NCBI RefSeq assembly: GCF_900115925.1
Contig: NZ_FOYF01000004.1
Span: forward strand, 333,122-397,121
Direction: 5' to 3'
Source: Bacillus sp. cl95
Lineage (GTDB): Bacteria > Bacillota > Bacilli > Bacillales > Cytobacillaceae
DNA: 64,000 bases
The position numbers and the translations under genes were made by a program. Position 1 is the stretch's first letter. Each line of letters opens with the position of its first letter. The notes under the pieces are model-generated. The model saw only the letters and a list, made by a program, of their open reading frames with translations, ran no database searches and was not told where the DNA came from. Below are positions 8,127 through 16,601 of this stretch, one piece after another.

Positions 8127-9059
8127 TTATCTAGATGGTGTCCAATCAGTCGGCTTGTCTTCTGGTCGAATGTTATCGATTGGGACAAACACTTCAAAGT
8201 GACGGTAAAGATTTTCGAATTCAGCAGGAAGCAATCCTCCGAATTCGCCATCAAGGTTCAACTGAACCTTTTCAGTCGATTTCACCTTAATATGATTTGC
8301 CTGTGTGTAAATGACGTTCGGGTCTTTTACATGCTCACCACGAATCGCCAACGTTGCCACCTTAATAAAATCAGCAAGATTGGTTTTCTTCAAGATTAAC
8401 AATGAAAACAGGCCATCGTTTATGGATGCATCAGGAGCAAGTTTCTCGAAACCGCCAATGGAGTTTGTCAAACCTACAAGGAACAGCATCGCTTCTCCTT
8501 CAAACAACTTTCCATCATACTCAATGCTTACTTCAGTTGATTTGATAGAAGGTAACATTTCCACACCTTTTAAATAGTAGGCTAGTTGCCCTAACATCGT
8601 TTTTAACTTGCTAGGAACTTCATAAGTAAGTTCGGTGATTCGTCCACCACCGGCAATATTGATGAAGTATTTCTCATTGATGCGTCCAATATCAATCGGA
8701 ATCGTGTCACCTTTTATTATAATATTAGTGGCTGCTTCAATATCACGGGGAATATGAAGTGCGCGTGCAAAGTCGTTCGTCGTTCCCATCGGAATGATTC
8801 CGAGCTTTGGACGATATTCCTTTTCAGCCATTCCGTTCACTACTTCATGAATCGTTCCATCACCACCGGCAGCAATGACAAGGTCATAACGGCGTTCAAC
8901 AGCCAGGTTCGCTGCTTTTGTAGCATCTCCCAATCCAGTCGTAGCATGGCAACTTGTTTCATAACCTGCTTCTTCAAGCTTCTGCAAAACATCTGCCAAA
9001 TTCTTTTTAAAAAGCTCACGACCTGAAGTTGGATTATAAATGATTCTAGCTCTCTTCAT
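8127..9059 (-). CDS. dagK: Diacylglycerol kinase (DgkB/YerQ type)
   Basis: A 310-residue soluble lipid kinase. In B. subtilis DgkB phosphorylates diacylglycerol released during lipoteichoic acid synthesis, returning it to phosphatidic acid. The DAGK catalytic domain begins with RIIYNPTSGRE and holds the nucleotide-binding GGDGTIHEVVNG (about residues 65-77) and the GTTNDFARAL loop (about 92-102). The C-terminal half carries LNLDGEFGG, as in the YegS/BmrU fold. The start is the ATG preceded by AGGATG, a modest ribosome binding site. Its usual neighbour rlmD lies about 5 kb downstream here instead of adjacent, because several genes are inserted. A terminator follows. Confidence 0.93.
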   Translation of the reverse strand: MKRARIIYNPTSGRELFKKNLADVLQKLEEAGYETSCHATTGLGDATKAANLAVERRYDLVIAAGGDGTIHEVVNGMAEKEYRPKLGIIPMGTTNDFARALHIPRDIEAATNIIIKGDTIPIDIGRINEKYFINIAGGGRITELTYEVPSKLKTMLGQLAYYLKGVEMLPSIKSTEVSIEYDGKLFEGEAMLFLVGLTNSIGGFEKLAPDASINDGLFSLLILKKTNLADFIKVATLAIRGEHVKDPNVIYTQANHIKVKSTEKVQLNLDGEFGGLLPAEFENLYRHFEVFVPIDNIRPEDKPTDWTPSR

Positions 9060-9329
9060 AATTCATCATCCTATTAGTAAAGTAATTCTCATTTTCAAAT
9101 ACAATAAAACATTTTGAATTCCATTCATTACCATCATATCTCATGCTGACTGCACCTGCAAGATTGTCATGATTGCATAAAATATATTATGCCATTTACA
9201 GCCGTCTATAATCATATACCTATCGAACCATTTTTCCAAGAAAAAAGAAAGAACCCGCCAACAGACGAGTTATGATCTTCTTTAGAACCTTTTTGATTTT
9301 TCAGTTATAGATTCTTGCCGTACCTACCT

Positions 9330-9737
9330 TTAGCTTTGAGTGGGTTCTACTGTTCCTACAATCTTCTCATTGCTGATCTTTTTTCTTCTTTTCCATCGTA
9401 TAATCAGTTTTTCCATGTAATAGATTCCTATTATGAAGACAGACATTAAACCTAAATGGGCGATAATTACAGCTATTGGATTGACACTTTCGAATTGACC
9501 TCCTCTACCACCACCTTCATGACTTCCATCAGGGTGATGAAACCTTTCGTCGAGACTTCCCCCTCCCATTTCCATCATCGGTCGTTTGCCGAAATCATCA
9601 TGTTCGCCATCCAATGGTTGTGGTGCAGAGGATAGATCAAACGTCATTCCTAAACCACCCACTTTTCCAACAAAATTAGTGGCATACATTTCATATAGTC
9701 CAAATAGCAAGATGAGAATAACTAGGATTTGAAACAT
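9330..9737 (-). CDS. C-terminal half of a DUF4405-type membrane protein, out of frame with its N-terminal half
   Basis: This 135-residue frame starts inside the previous gene and is displaced by one base. It begins FQILVILILLFGLYEMYATNFVGK, which in intact DUF4405 proteins follows the last histidine-bearing helix directly. It continues with a Gly/His/Asp-rich extracytoplasmic loop (about residues 40-85) and a final helix (AVIIAHLGLMSVFIIGIYY) with a basic tail. There is no ribosome binding site of its own before the ATG at 9737. I read it as the separated C-terminal part of one gene. Two independently made halves, coupled by the 47-base overlap, remain possible. Confidence 0.6.
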   Translation of the reverse strand: MFQILVILILLFGLYEMYATNFVGKVGGLGMTFDLSSAPQPLDGEHDDFGKRPMMEMGGGSLDERFHHPDGSHEGGGRGGQFESVNPIAVIIAHLGLMSVFIIGIYYMEKLIIRWKRRKKISNEKIVGTVEPTQS

Positions 9738-10167
9738 TCATAACCCATTGCCAATGAAGCCCTACATGTAAACCGACCAATAAGAGAGTTAAAAACGAAA
9801 CCGATATATGGGATACCTTAAACCAAGGTTCGTTTGCGATATTTATGTTTGGAAACACTACATGGGAAATCAAAATTCCACTGACAATAACAAAAATCAT
9901 CGCTATTAAAAGCAATATGTTTAAGAAATAGCCAAAACGAGTCTTGGCTGGCAGCTTGCGGTCAAAAAGCTTATACGTCACTTTTTTCACCCACTCCGCA
10001 TTGAGTAGGATATGCACAATGAAAGGAGCAACAATAACTAATCCAGCTATTTCGTGAAAGGCTAGTCCTCCCAAAACCATCTTATTAAATAATAGAACAA
10101 ACGTAATGGCCATCAAGCTGTCCAATCCTGCCTTAATCTTTGTTATTCTTGTTAACATTTCTCTCAT
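9691..10167 (-). CDS. DUF4405 membrane protein, N-terminal half (probable frameshift)
   Basis: A 158-residue polytopic membrane protein with four hydrophobic helices. Histidines at HEIAGL, FIVHILL, VSHISV and LHVGLHWQW resemble the haem-coordinating pattern of the DUF4405/cytochrome b561-like group. After HWQWVMN the reading frame runs into an unrelated tail, NPSYSHLAIWTI, and stops. The expected continuation is found in the next frame (9330-9737). The ATG follows an AAGGAGAATGAG-type site. Loss of a non-multiple of three bases in the loop after HWQW is the simplest explanation. Family recognition is good. Function is not established. Confidence 0.7.
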   Translation of the reverse strand: MREMLTRITKIKAGLDSLMAITFVLLFNKMVLGGLAFHEIAGLVIVAPFIVHILLNAEWVKKVTYKLFDRKLPAKTRFGYFLNILLLIAMIFVIVSGILISHVVFPNINIANEPWFKVSHISVSFLTLLLVGLHVGLHWQWVMNVSNPSYSHLAIWTI

Positions 10168-10384
10168 TCTCCTTCTATCTTATGATTAAGGCTAATCATA
10201 AAAAAAGATTGTGTCAGGAGAATGTCAGAACTTTACCTTATTTGGTACATACTCAGACTGAAATGTAAATATTTTAATTATTCGAACAAATGTTGTTTCT
10301 ATCATGATAAAATTAATTTAATTCCTAGAATACAAGCCTCCACTCTAGGAATATAATCTAGAAAAAACTAAAGGATGGATTTAT

Positions 10385-11011
10385 ATGATTTGGATTTTGC
10401 TGCTAGCCGCTTATTTGATAGGCAGCATCCCGACCGCACTTATTGTTGGCAAACTAGTTTTTGATATTGATATTCGTGACCACGGCAGTCACAACCCTGG
10501 AGCTACGAATACTCTCAGGGTCCTAGGTAAGAAGGCTGCTATTTTCGTACTCATAGTGGATGTTGACAAAGGCGTGTTGGCAGCACTACTTCCTCAATTC
10601 TTTGCAATTGAAGCTGACCCGCTATATTTTGGATTGATTGCCGTTGTAGGCCATTGCTTTCCAATCTTCGCTGGCTTTAGGGGCGGCAAAGCCATTGCTA
10701 CTACAGCTGGTGCTCTACTTGTTGCAAACATTTGGATGCTGCTGGTGGCCTACTTATCTTTCTTCCTGGTTATCTATCTAACCAAGTATGTTTTCTTTGG
10801 ATCGATTTCAGTGGGACTTGTGCTTCTTGCTTATTCATTATTTATGAATAACCAGCATTACGAATGGATATTTTCGATTTTTAGCATCTTCTTAATCGTC
10901 CTTCATCGCTCCAATATCCGTAATTTCTTCCTTGATATTGAACCTAAAATCAATGATAAGAACCTAAAAAAAGATCGTATCCCCCCAAAAGGAAATACGA
11001 TCGGCAAATAA
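10385..11011 (+). CDS. plsY: Glycerol-3-phosphate acyltransferase PlsY
   Basis: A 208-residue integral membrane enzyme that transfers the acyl group of acyl-phosphate to glycerol-3-phosphate, the first step of phospholipid synthesis. The conserved loops are GSIPTALIVGK near the N-terminus, HGSHNPGATNTLRVLGKK (about residues 34-51, phosphate-binding) and VVGHCFPIFAGFRGGKAIAT (about 91-111). Five hydrophobic helices are visible. The ATG follows AAAGGATGG. A terminator follows at once, so it is monocistronic. The size is slightly above that of typical PlsY (about 190-200) because of a basic C-terminal tail. It may be a second copy, since Bacillus often carries paralogues. Confidence 0.93.
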   Translation: MIWILLLAAYLIGSIPTALIVGKLVFDIDIRDHGSHNPGATNTLRVLGKKAAIFVLIVDVDKGVLAALLPQFFAIEADPLYFGLIAVVGHCFPIFAGFRGGKAIATTAGALLVANIWMLLVAYLSFFLVIYLTKYVFFGSISVGLVLLAYSLFMNNQHYEWIFSIFSIFLIVLHRSNIRNFFLDIEPKINDKNLKKDRIPPKGNTIGK

Positions 11012-11023
11012 ACTATCTAATCG

Positions 11024-11046
11024 ACCGGCTATTTAGTCGGTTTTTA
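11024..11046 (+). terminator. Intrinsic terminator of plsY
   Basis: A 7-bp stem (ACCGGCT with AGTCGGT, one G-U pair, loop ATTT) is followed by TTTTT. It separates plsY from the convergent thioredoxin-like gene. Confidence 0.75.
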
Positions 11047-11589
11047 CTATTTATTCAATACTCTCATGATACTTTTCTCCACTTCACGCCAAATGTCTCT
11101 GTCATTTCTGTAAAGGGACATCAAATTTGTGTAGAACTCTTTTTGCTTTTCAGGGAATTCGGCTGATTCCTTATCTGGCAAAGTTAGACGCCCTTCTTCT
11201 ACCAATGCTTGAACTTTATCAGCTCGCGGACCCCACACTCCAAACTCACTACCATCTTCATTGATAAAAATATAGATAGGAATGGCTCTTGAAGTGCCAT
11301 TCGTTAAATATTGATCCATTAATTCTAAATTTTCATCTCTTGCCAAAAAGCGCATATCCAAGCGTATACTGCTTGCAATTTTCATAAGAATGGCGTTATT
11401 AAGCATTGCATCTCCACACCAATCTTCGGTCAAGACAATTACACGCTTGTTGCTAAAATTCATGTTCAAAAAAGCTTCATCCACTGTAAAATTCTCGTAA
11501 ATGCCGAGCATTTCTTCTTTATTCACCTTCATGGACTCCACATACTGTTCAATAGTCATTCCTTTTTCGAACCATTCATTTAATTTCAT
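11047..11589 (-). CDS. Thioredoxin-family protein with a single active-site cysteine
   Basis: A 180-residue thioredoxin-fold protein. The central part reads VIVLTEDWCGDAML (about residues 50-63), where thioredoxins have W-C-x-x-C. Only the first cysteine is present (WCGD). A cis-proline-like segment, TSRAIPIYIFI, follows at about 98-108. No signal peptide is visible, so it is cytoplasmic. Loss of the resolving cysteine is usual in this Bacillus subgroup and suggests a monothiol or bacilliredoxin-like role rather than a dithiol reductase; that is inference. The ATG is preceded by AAGGAGCGTGAGGAA. It stands alone between plsY and the proline symporter gene. Confidence 0.8.
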   Translation of the reverse strand: MKLNEWFEKGMTIEQYVESMKVNKEEMLGIYENFTVDEAFLNMNFSNKRVIVLTEDWCGDAMLNNAILMKIASSIRLDMRFLARDENLELMDQYLTNGTSRAIPIYIFINEDGSEFGVWGPRADKVQALVEEGRLTLPDKESAEFPEKQKEFYTNLMSLYRNDRDIWREVEKSIMRVLNK

Positions 11590-11704
11590 TTCCTCACGCT
11601 CCTTGCTTTATCTTTTCTACATAGCACTCTTTAAATCCTTTATCTTTACATTCCCCTGATACTTTTCTACTATAGCGAATTGCTATTCTAGTAGAATATC
11701 AATA

Positions 11705-11733
11705 TTGACTACTAAATAAAAATTAGTTTATAA
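11705..11733 (+). promoter_or_regulatory. Sigma-A-type promoter of the proline symporter gene
   Basis: TTGACT (11705-11710), 17 bases, TTATAA (11728-11733). Just upstream, 11667-11694 is an imperfect dyad (CTACTATAGC with GCTATTCTAGTAG) that could be an operator. Transcription would start about 70 bases before the ATG at 11810. Confidence 0.6.
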
Positions 11734-11809
11734 ATAAAGAAGAAAGAATATTTTTTATTTATTAAATTTTACTTAAATTACTTTTCAACATGACAAAGGG
11801 GGAAAATAA

Positions 11810-13303
11810 ATGACAAACGAAATGTATCAACTTATTTCAATTGGCATTTACATGGTCGGAATGCTTCTGATCGGCTGGTACGCTTATCGGAAGACAAGCA
11901 ATCTCACTGACTACATGCTAGGGGGACGTTCATTAGGTCCTGCTGTTACAGCGCTTAGTGCTGGTGCTGCAGATATGAGCGGATGGCTGTTAATGGGATT
12001 GCCTGGCGGAATTTACGTAAGCGGTTTAGCGGATGCTTGGATTGCTGTGGGTTTGACAATCGGTGCATATTTAAACTGGCTTTTAGTAGCACCTCGCCTT
12101 CGTTCTTACACCCAAGTGGCGAATGATTCCATCACGATTCCAAGTTACTTGGAAAATCGTTTTAAAGACAATACGAAACTACTTCGAATTGTTTCGGGGA
12201 TTGTAATTCTCGTTTTCTTTACATTCTATGTATCTTCCGGAATGGTATCAGGAGCGGTATTCTTCGAAAGCTCATTTGGGACTAACTATTACACAGGATT
12301 ATTCATCGTTTCTGGAGTAGTTGTTGCCTACACCCTTTTCGGCGGGTTCCTGGCCGTAAGTTATACGGATTTCATTCAAGGTTTGATGATGGTAGTGGCA
12401 CTATTGCTAGTACCTGCAATTGGCATCTTTAAAACAGGAGGTCCTGCTGAAACGTTTGATACCATTCGTATGGTGGACCCAACTCTATTAGACTTCTTTA
12501 AAGGTACAACATTGATTGGTACCATTTCCGCGATGGCTTGGGGACTTGGATATTTCGGTCAACCACATATCATCGTTCGCTTTATGGCGATCAATACTGT
12601 AAAAGAAACAAAAAGTGCACGCCGAATTGGTATGGGCTGGATGATTTTCTCATTGCTCGGGACCATCTTTACAGCGTTAGTCGGTATTGCCTTCTTTGCT
12701 AAACATACGAATTACACGTTAGAAAACCCTGAAGCTATTTTCATTGAATTAGGACAAATCCTATTTCATCCATTGTTTGCTGGTTTCTTACTTGCAGCTG
12801 TGCTGGCAGCTGTCATGAGCACAATTTCTTCACAACTTATCGTAACATCGTCAGCTTTGATTGAGGACCTATATAAAATCTTGCTTCGAAAAGACGCAAA
12901 AGATAAAGAACTCGTTTTCCTTGGCCGTATGGCTGTATTAGTTGTTTCTGTTGTGGCTGGATTGCTTGCAATGGATCAAGACAGCACAATCCTTGAACTT
13001 GTTGCATATGCTTGGGCAGGTTTTGGTGCTTCTTTTGGTCCAGTCATCTTACTAAGCTTGTTCTGGAGAAAGATGACAAACTGGGGCGCTGTTTCTGGTA
13101 TGATCGTTGGAGCTGTAACGGTCATTGTTTGGAAAAACTACGAATTAGGTAAAGCATTGTTAGGACAAGATTTATATGAAATCGTTCCTGGATTCGTGCT
13201 TAGTTTAATCGTATCCATTGTTGTCAGCCTTATCACTTACAAACCAAATGCTGACATTGAAAAAGACTTCAACGAAAGCTTACGCTTATTGAAGGAAGAG
13301 TAG
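11810..13303 (+). CDS. putP: Sodium/proline symporter (PutP/OpuE type)
   Basis: A 497-residue sodium:solute symporter with about 12-13 transmembrane helices. Signature segments are DYMLGGRSLGP (residues about 34-44), the helix TM2 motif SAGAADMSGWLLMGLPG (about 51-67), VAYTLFGGFLAVSYTDFIQG (about 173-192) and MAWGLGYFGQPHIIVRFMA. These are all typical of proline carriers. In B. subtilis the osmotic proline transporter gene opuE sits next to gatC. Here the gene lies on the other side of gatCAB on the opposite strand, so it could be the opuE or the catabolic putP equivalent. AAAGGGGG precedes the ATG. A sigma-A promoter and a terminator bracket it as a single gene. Confidence 0.92.
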   Translation: MTNEMYQLISIGIYMVGMLLIGWYAYRKTSNLTDYMLGGRSLGPAVTALSAGAADMSGWLLMGLPGGIYVSGLADAWIAVGLTIGAYLNWLLVAPRLRSYTQVANDSITIPSYLENRFKDNTKLLRIVSGIVILVFFTFYVSSGMVSGAVFFESSFGTNYYTGLFIVSGVVVAYTLFGGFLAVSYTDFIQGLMMVVALLLVPAIGIFKTGGPAETFDTIRMVDPTLLDFFKGTTLIGTISAMAWGLGYFGQPHIIVRFMAINTVKETKSARRIGMGWMIFSLLGTIFTALVGIAFFAKHTNYTLENPEAIFIELGQILFHPLFAGFLLAAVLAAVMSTISSQLIVTSSALIEDLYKILLRKDAKDKELVFLGRMAVLVVSVVAGLLAMDQDSTILELVAYAWAGFGASFGPVILLSLFWRKMTNWGAVSGMIVGAVTVIVWKNYELGKALLGQDLYEIVPGFVLSLIVSIVVSLITYKPNADIEKDFNESLRLLKEE

Positions 13304-13311
13304 AAACAAAC

Positions 13312-13342
13312 AAAACCGCAGAGAATAAAACTGCGGTTTTTT
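13312..13342. terminator. Bidirectional intrinsic terminator
   Basis: A 10-bp stem (AAAACCGCAG with CTGCGGTTTT) has T-runs on both sides. It separates putP (plus) from the sugar ABC permease operon (minus). Confidence 0.9.
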
Positions 13343-13347
13343 CGTGT

Positions 13348-14175
13348 CTATTTATCACCTGTAAACGCGACACCCTTCAAGAAATACTTATTAAAGAAGG
13401 CGTATAGCAAAAGAACTGGAAGGGTGAATACCATAGAGGCGGCCATGATATAGTTCCAATAGCTGATATATTGTCCCTTAAATGTGTTTAAGCCGATCGG
13501 GAGTGTGAACAGCTCAGGATCGGAAATGATAATCAAAGGACCCATAAAGTTGTTCCAGGAACCCATAAAGACGAAAATTGCTTGAGCTGCCAATGCCGGA
13601 CGAGCCATCGGCATAACGATCCGGAAAAATGTTCCGAACCTCCCCAGACCGTCGAGTGCAGCGGCTTCTTCCAATTCTTTTGGAAAATTGATAAAAAATT
13701 GACGCATCATGAAAATAAATGTGGCATTAATCATACCAGGAATAATTAAACCCTGATAAGAATTTAACCAACCGATTTCCTTTAGTATCAAGTAATTGGG
13801 AATCATCGTTACCTGTCCAGGAATCATCAAGATAGCGAGGATTACAATAAATAATGTTTGCTTACCTGGGAATGTTAAGCGTGCTAATGCATAACCGGCC
13901 ATCGAATTAAACAACAAGTTTAATAGTGTCACAGATACCCCAACAAACAAACTATTGAAAAGCCATCTCGGAAATAACTCTTGTTCTAAGAAAATGGTTT
14001 TATAATTATCAAATGTAAAATTCTTTGGAATAAAATTAATAGTACCACTTACAATTTCTTCTAACGTCTTAAACGATGAGGACATCGCCCATAAAAAAGG
14101 TATAAGAGTGACAACCGCATAAACGATTAATATCGTGTACAACAATCCTTTTCCAAAACCTATGCTTTTCTTCAT
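13348..14175 (-). CDS. Carbohydrate ABC transporter permease (MalG-like)
   Basis: A 275-residue inner-membrane permease with six predicted helices. It is a CUT1-family MalG-type subunit. The EAA loop that docks the ATPase reads EEAAALDGLGRFGTFFRIV (about residues 180-198). It lies 11 bases after its partner permease and is the last gene of the LacI-controlled cluster before the terminator. No ATPase gene is present. In Bacillus, one shared ATPase (MsmX) normally energises such importers. The sugar is unknown, though the debranching-like enzyme in the cluster suggests an alpha-glucan-derived or related oligosaccharide. Confidence 0.92.
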   Translation of the reverse strand: MKKSIGFGKGLLYTILIVYAVVTLIPFLWAMSSSFKTLEEIVSGTINFIPKNFTFDNYKTIFLEQELFPRWLFNSLFVGVSVTLLNLLFNSMAGYALARLTFPGKQTLFIVILAILMIPGQVTMIPNYLILKEIGWLNSYQGLIIPGMINATFIFMMRQFFINFPKELEEAAALDGLGRFGTFFRIVMPMARPALAAQAIFVFMGSWNNFMGPLIIISDPELFTLPIGLNTFKGQYISYWNYIMAASMVFTLPVLLLYAFFNKYFLKGVAFTGDK

Positions 14176-14186
14176 CTTGTCCCCTC

Positions 14187-15086
14187 CTAATAAAGAGATT
14201 CCTCTTTGGAGAATTTTCGTTGCAATAATGTCGCAATTAGAATGACGATTGCGAGCGCGAAGGCTAAGGCTGCTGCGTAACCTAATGTACCCAAGTTCTT
14301 AAACGCATATTGATAGACTAATAATACAACGGTGAGGGTAGAGTTATTCGGTCCACCAGAACCTGCCGAGAAAATATAGGATTGGTCAAATAACTGAAAG
14401 GTGCCGATAATGCCCATGATTACCACGAACGATGTCACAGGTCTTAAATTCGGAACCGTAATATAAAAGAATTTCTGAATCGCATTGGCACCATCCAAAT
14501 CGGCTGCTTCATACAAAGAATCTGGTATTCCCTGCAATGCAGCCAAATAAATGACCATGAAAAACGGAGCGGTCGACCAAATATTCATGAACATGATTGC
14601 ATTCAGGGCCACTTGCGGATCACCAAGCCAGTTGTAGGTTGGTAAGCCAATCACATCGAGAATCTTATTAATCAAACCATTTTGATTGTACATCCACATG
14701 AAAATTAGCGTTAACACCGCTGAAGATGTCAGTGTAGGTAAAAAGTAAACGATCCGGAAGAACTTTTCACCTTTTAGTCCTGCATTGAGAGATGCAGCTA
14801 GTACAAGGGCTAAAAAGGTTTGAAGCGGAACAACAATCAACACATACTTCGCTGTATTCCAAAGTGCAATTCTTGCTCTTTCGTCATCGACAATCTTACT
14901 AAAATTATCAAGACCGACGAATTCAAAGCTCGTGTTGCCTAGCAGCTGAACTTTATGAAAAGATAAAAAAATGGCATAAAATATGGGACCAATTACAAAT
15001 AACAATAGTACAAACAATGTTGGAGACATAAACAAATATCCCTGTCCCGTTTCTCGTAATGCCTTTTTTGAAACCTTTCTGTTCAC
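14187..15086 (-). CDS. Carbohydrate ABC transporter permease (MalF-like)
   Basis: A 299-residue permease with six helices, the MalF-type partner of the following gene. The EAA loop is YEAADLDGANAIQKFFYIT (about residues 205-223), and the periplasmic-side segment STLTVVLLVYQYAF is typical of CUT1 permeases. The start was set at the GTG at 15086, 9 bases after GGGAG. A TTG three codons earlier directly abuts that site and is less likely. Between this gene and the binding-protein gene lie two strong stem-loops without T-runs (15134-15173 and 15189-15222). Confidence 0.9.
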   Translation of the reverse strand: MNRKVSKKALRETGQGYLFMSPTLFVLLLFVIGPIFYAIFLSFHKVQLLGNTSFEFVGLDNFSKIVDDERARIALWNTAKYVLIVVPLQTFLALVLAASLNAGLKGEKFFRIVYFLPTLTSSAVLTLIFMWMYNQNGLINKILDVIGLPTYNWLGDPQVALNAIMFMNIWSTAPFFMVIYLAALQGIPDSLYEAADLDGANAIQKFFYITVPNLRPVTSFVVIMGIIGTFQLFDQSYIFSAGSGGPNNSTLTVVLLVYQYAFKNLGTLGYAAALAFALAIVILIATLLQRKFSKEESLY

Positions 15087-15133
15087 ACCTACCAACTCCC
15101 TCTCATTTCAAACGATTGTCCCTCTTCTTCTGT

Positions 15134-15222
15134 AACTCTTTCTGGCGACGTCGTAACATCGCCAGAAAGAGTTGCAAAGTTTAGGATAGGGCTTTACGTA
15201 CGATCCATCGTACATAAAGCCC
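15134..15222 (-). promoter_or_regulatory. Two stem-loops between binding-protein and permease genes
   Basis: The first hairpin nearest the binding-protein gene (15189-15222) pairs GGGCTTTACGTACGA with its complement, with one mismatch. The second (15134-15173) is a perfect 15-bp stem starting AACTCTTTCTGGCGA. Neither is followed by a T-run in the direction of transcription. Such structures after binding-protein genes commonly protect the upstream mRNA 3' end, so that binding protein is made in excess over permeases. That role is inferred. Confidence 0.65.
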
Positions 15223-15229
15223 CTTTCTA

Positions 15230-16492
15230 TTACTTGTTTTCGATTTCTTTATTCGCTGTTTTCTCTGCCTTTTCTAACGCATCCTTTAACGATTGTTCGC
15301 CAAGGTAAGCGCTTGTAAATTGGTTATTAAAGTTTGTGAAAATGATCGGCAAATTCACACCTTGTGACCAAACCGTAGAATAAGGAGCTCCGGCAACTAA
15401 CGCACCGCGAAGTTCATCTTTATCATAGCCAAGCTTTTCTGCAACAGATTTACGGGAAGGCAGTTCAAAACCTTTACTTGTCCATTTTTCCATACCTTCT
15501 TTGCCAGTCAGGTAGGAAATCAGTTTCCATGAAGCTTCCTTCTTTGTAGATGCAACATTCATAGAATAAGATACTGTGAATGCCATGGTACCCTTCTTAC
15601 CATCGATTGTAGGTACTTCTGCTGTTCCAAAATCAATGTCTTTAAATGTGTTTTGAAGGAAAGGGATTGCCCAGTTTCCTTCGATAACCATAGCTGCTTT
15701 TCCTTGTCCAAACATTTCTCCTGTCCAACCTGCTCCTACTTGGTTTGGCTGTGCAGCCGTTTTTTCGATTAGCGCTTGATCAACATATGGCTGTAATCCT
15801 TCTAACACTTTTGGATCCGTGAAATTTGCTTTATCATCTTTAACGACTTTACCACCCTTGGATTCAGCAATAAAATATGTGCGTGCAAGTTCTGGATTTT
15901 GACCAAACCCATAGACCTCTGTACCTTTAGTCAGCTTCTTAGAAGCCTCACGAAGCTCATCCCAAGTTTTTGGTACTTCAACCCCTGCATCAGCAAGCAT
16001 TTTTTTGTTATAAAATAAAGCTAATGTTGAGTAGCCTTTCGGGAATCCATAAGTTTTACCATCCTTTTGGAAAGCCTCTAACAATGGTTTTTCAAAATCA
16101 GCCTTATCAAAGTTTTTATCTTCATATTCATCAAGAGGCTCCAATACGCCTGTTTCAATCATGCCTGGTGCTTCAAAAGCATCCAGATAAAAAACATCCG
16201 GGCCTTCTCCACCAATCAAGCGTGTTTTCAACACATCCATATATTGATCCGCGATGACTTCATGCTTTACCTTAATGGTTGGGTATTTCGTTTCAAAATC
16301 TGCGAGAACTTGTTTTAACAATTCGGCTTCTTCTGGAGATGAACCCCAACCTGCAAGTGTAATTTCTACCTTTTCACCTTTTTTCCCTTCTGTAGGCTTG
16401 GAGGATGTTTCATCCCCGCTGCATCCTGTTAGCATACTTCCAATTATCATTGTGGACAAACCCAGAGTTGCGAGCCATTTCTTTCTTGCCAT
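15230..16492 (-). CDS. Extracellular sugar-binding lipoprotein of an ABC importer
   Basis: A 420-residue family 1 solute-binding protein. The N-terminus has a lipoprotein signal (hydrophobic core followed by LTGCSG, with the cysteine at about residue 24), so it is anchored on the outer face of the membrane. The mature part begins with a lysine/glutamate-rich linker and VEITLAGWGSSPEE. It includes GEGPDVFYLDAFEAPGM and GKAAMVIEGNWAIPFL, typical of maltose/multiple-sugar-binding proteins. The ATG follows AGAGGGG. It lies between the debranching-like enzyme gene and the permeases. The ligand is unknown. Confidence 0.93.
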   Translation of the reverse strand: MARKKWLATLGLSTMIIGSMLTGCSGDETSSKPTEGKKGEKVEITLAGWGSSPEEAELLKQVLADFETKYPTIKVKHEVIADQYMDVLKTRLIGGEGPDVFYLDAFEAPGMIETGVLEPLDEYEDKNFDKADFEKPLLEAFQKDGKTYGFPKGYSTLALFYNKKMLADAGVEVPKTWDELREASKKLTKGTEVYGFGQNPELARTYFIAESKGGKVVKDDKANFTDPKVLEGLQPYVDQALIEKTAAQPNQVGAGWTGEMFGQGKAAMVIEGNWAIPFLQNTFKDIDFGTAEVPTIDGKKGTMAFTVSYSMNVASTKKEASWKLISYLTGKEGMEKWTSKGFELPSRKSVAEKLGYDKDELRGALVAGAPYSTVWSQGVNLPIIFTNFNNQFTSAYLGEQSLKDALEKAEKTANKEIENK

Positions 16493-16601
16493 GATTATTT
16501 ACCCCTCTCTTTTTGAAAAAGTTTTGATCATCTCAAGGAACTTAGAAACTGTTGCCACAGACTTCTATATCTCATGTGGAGTTCATCCACCGAAGATCAT
16601 T

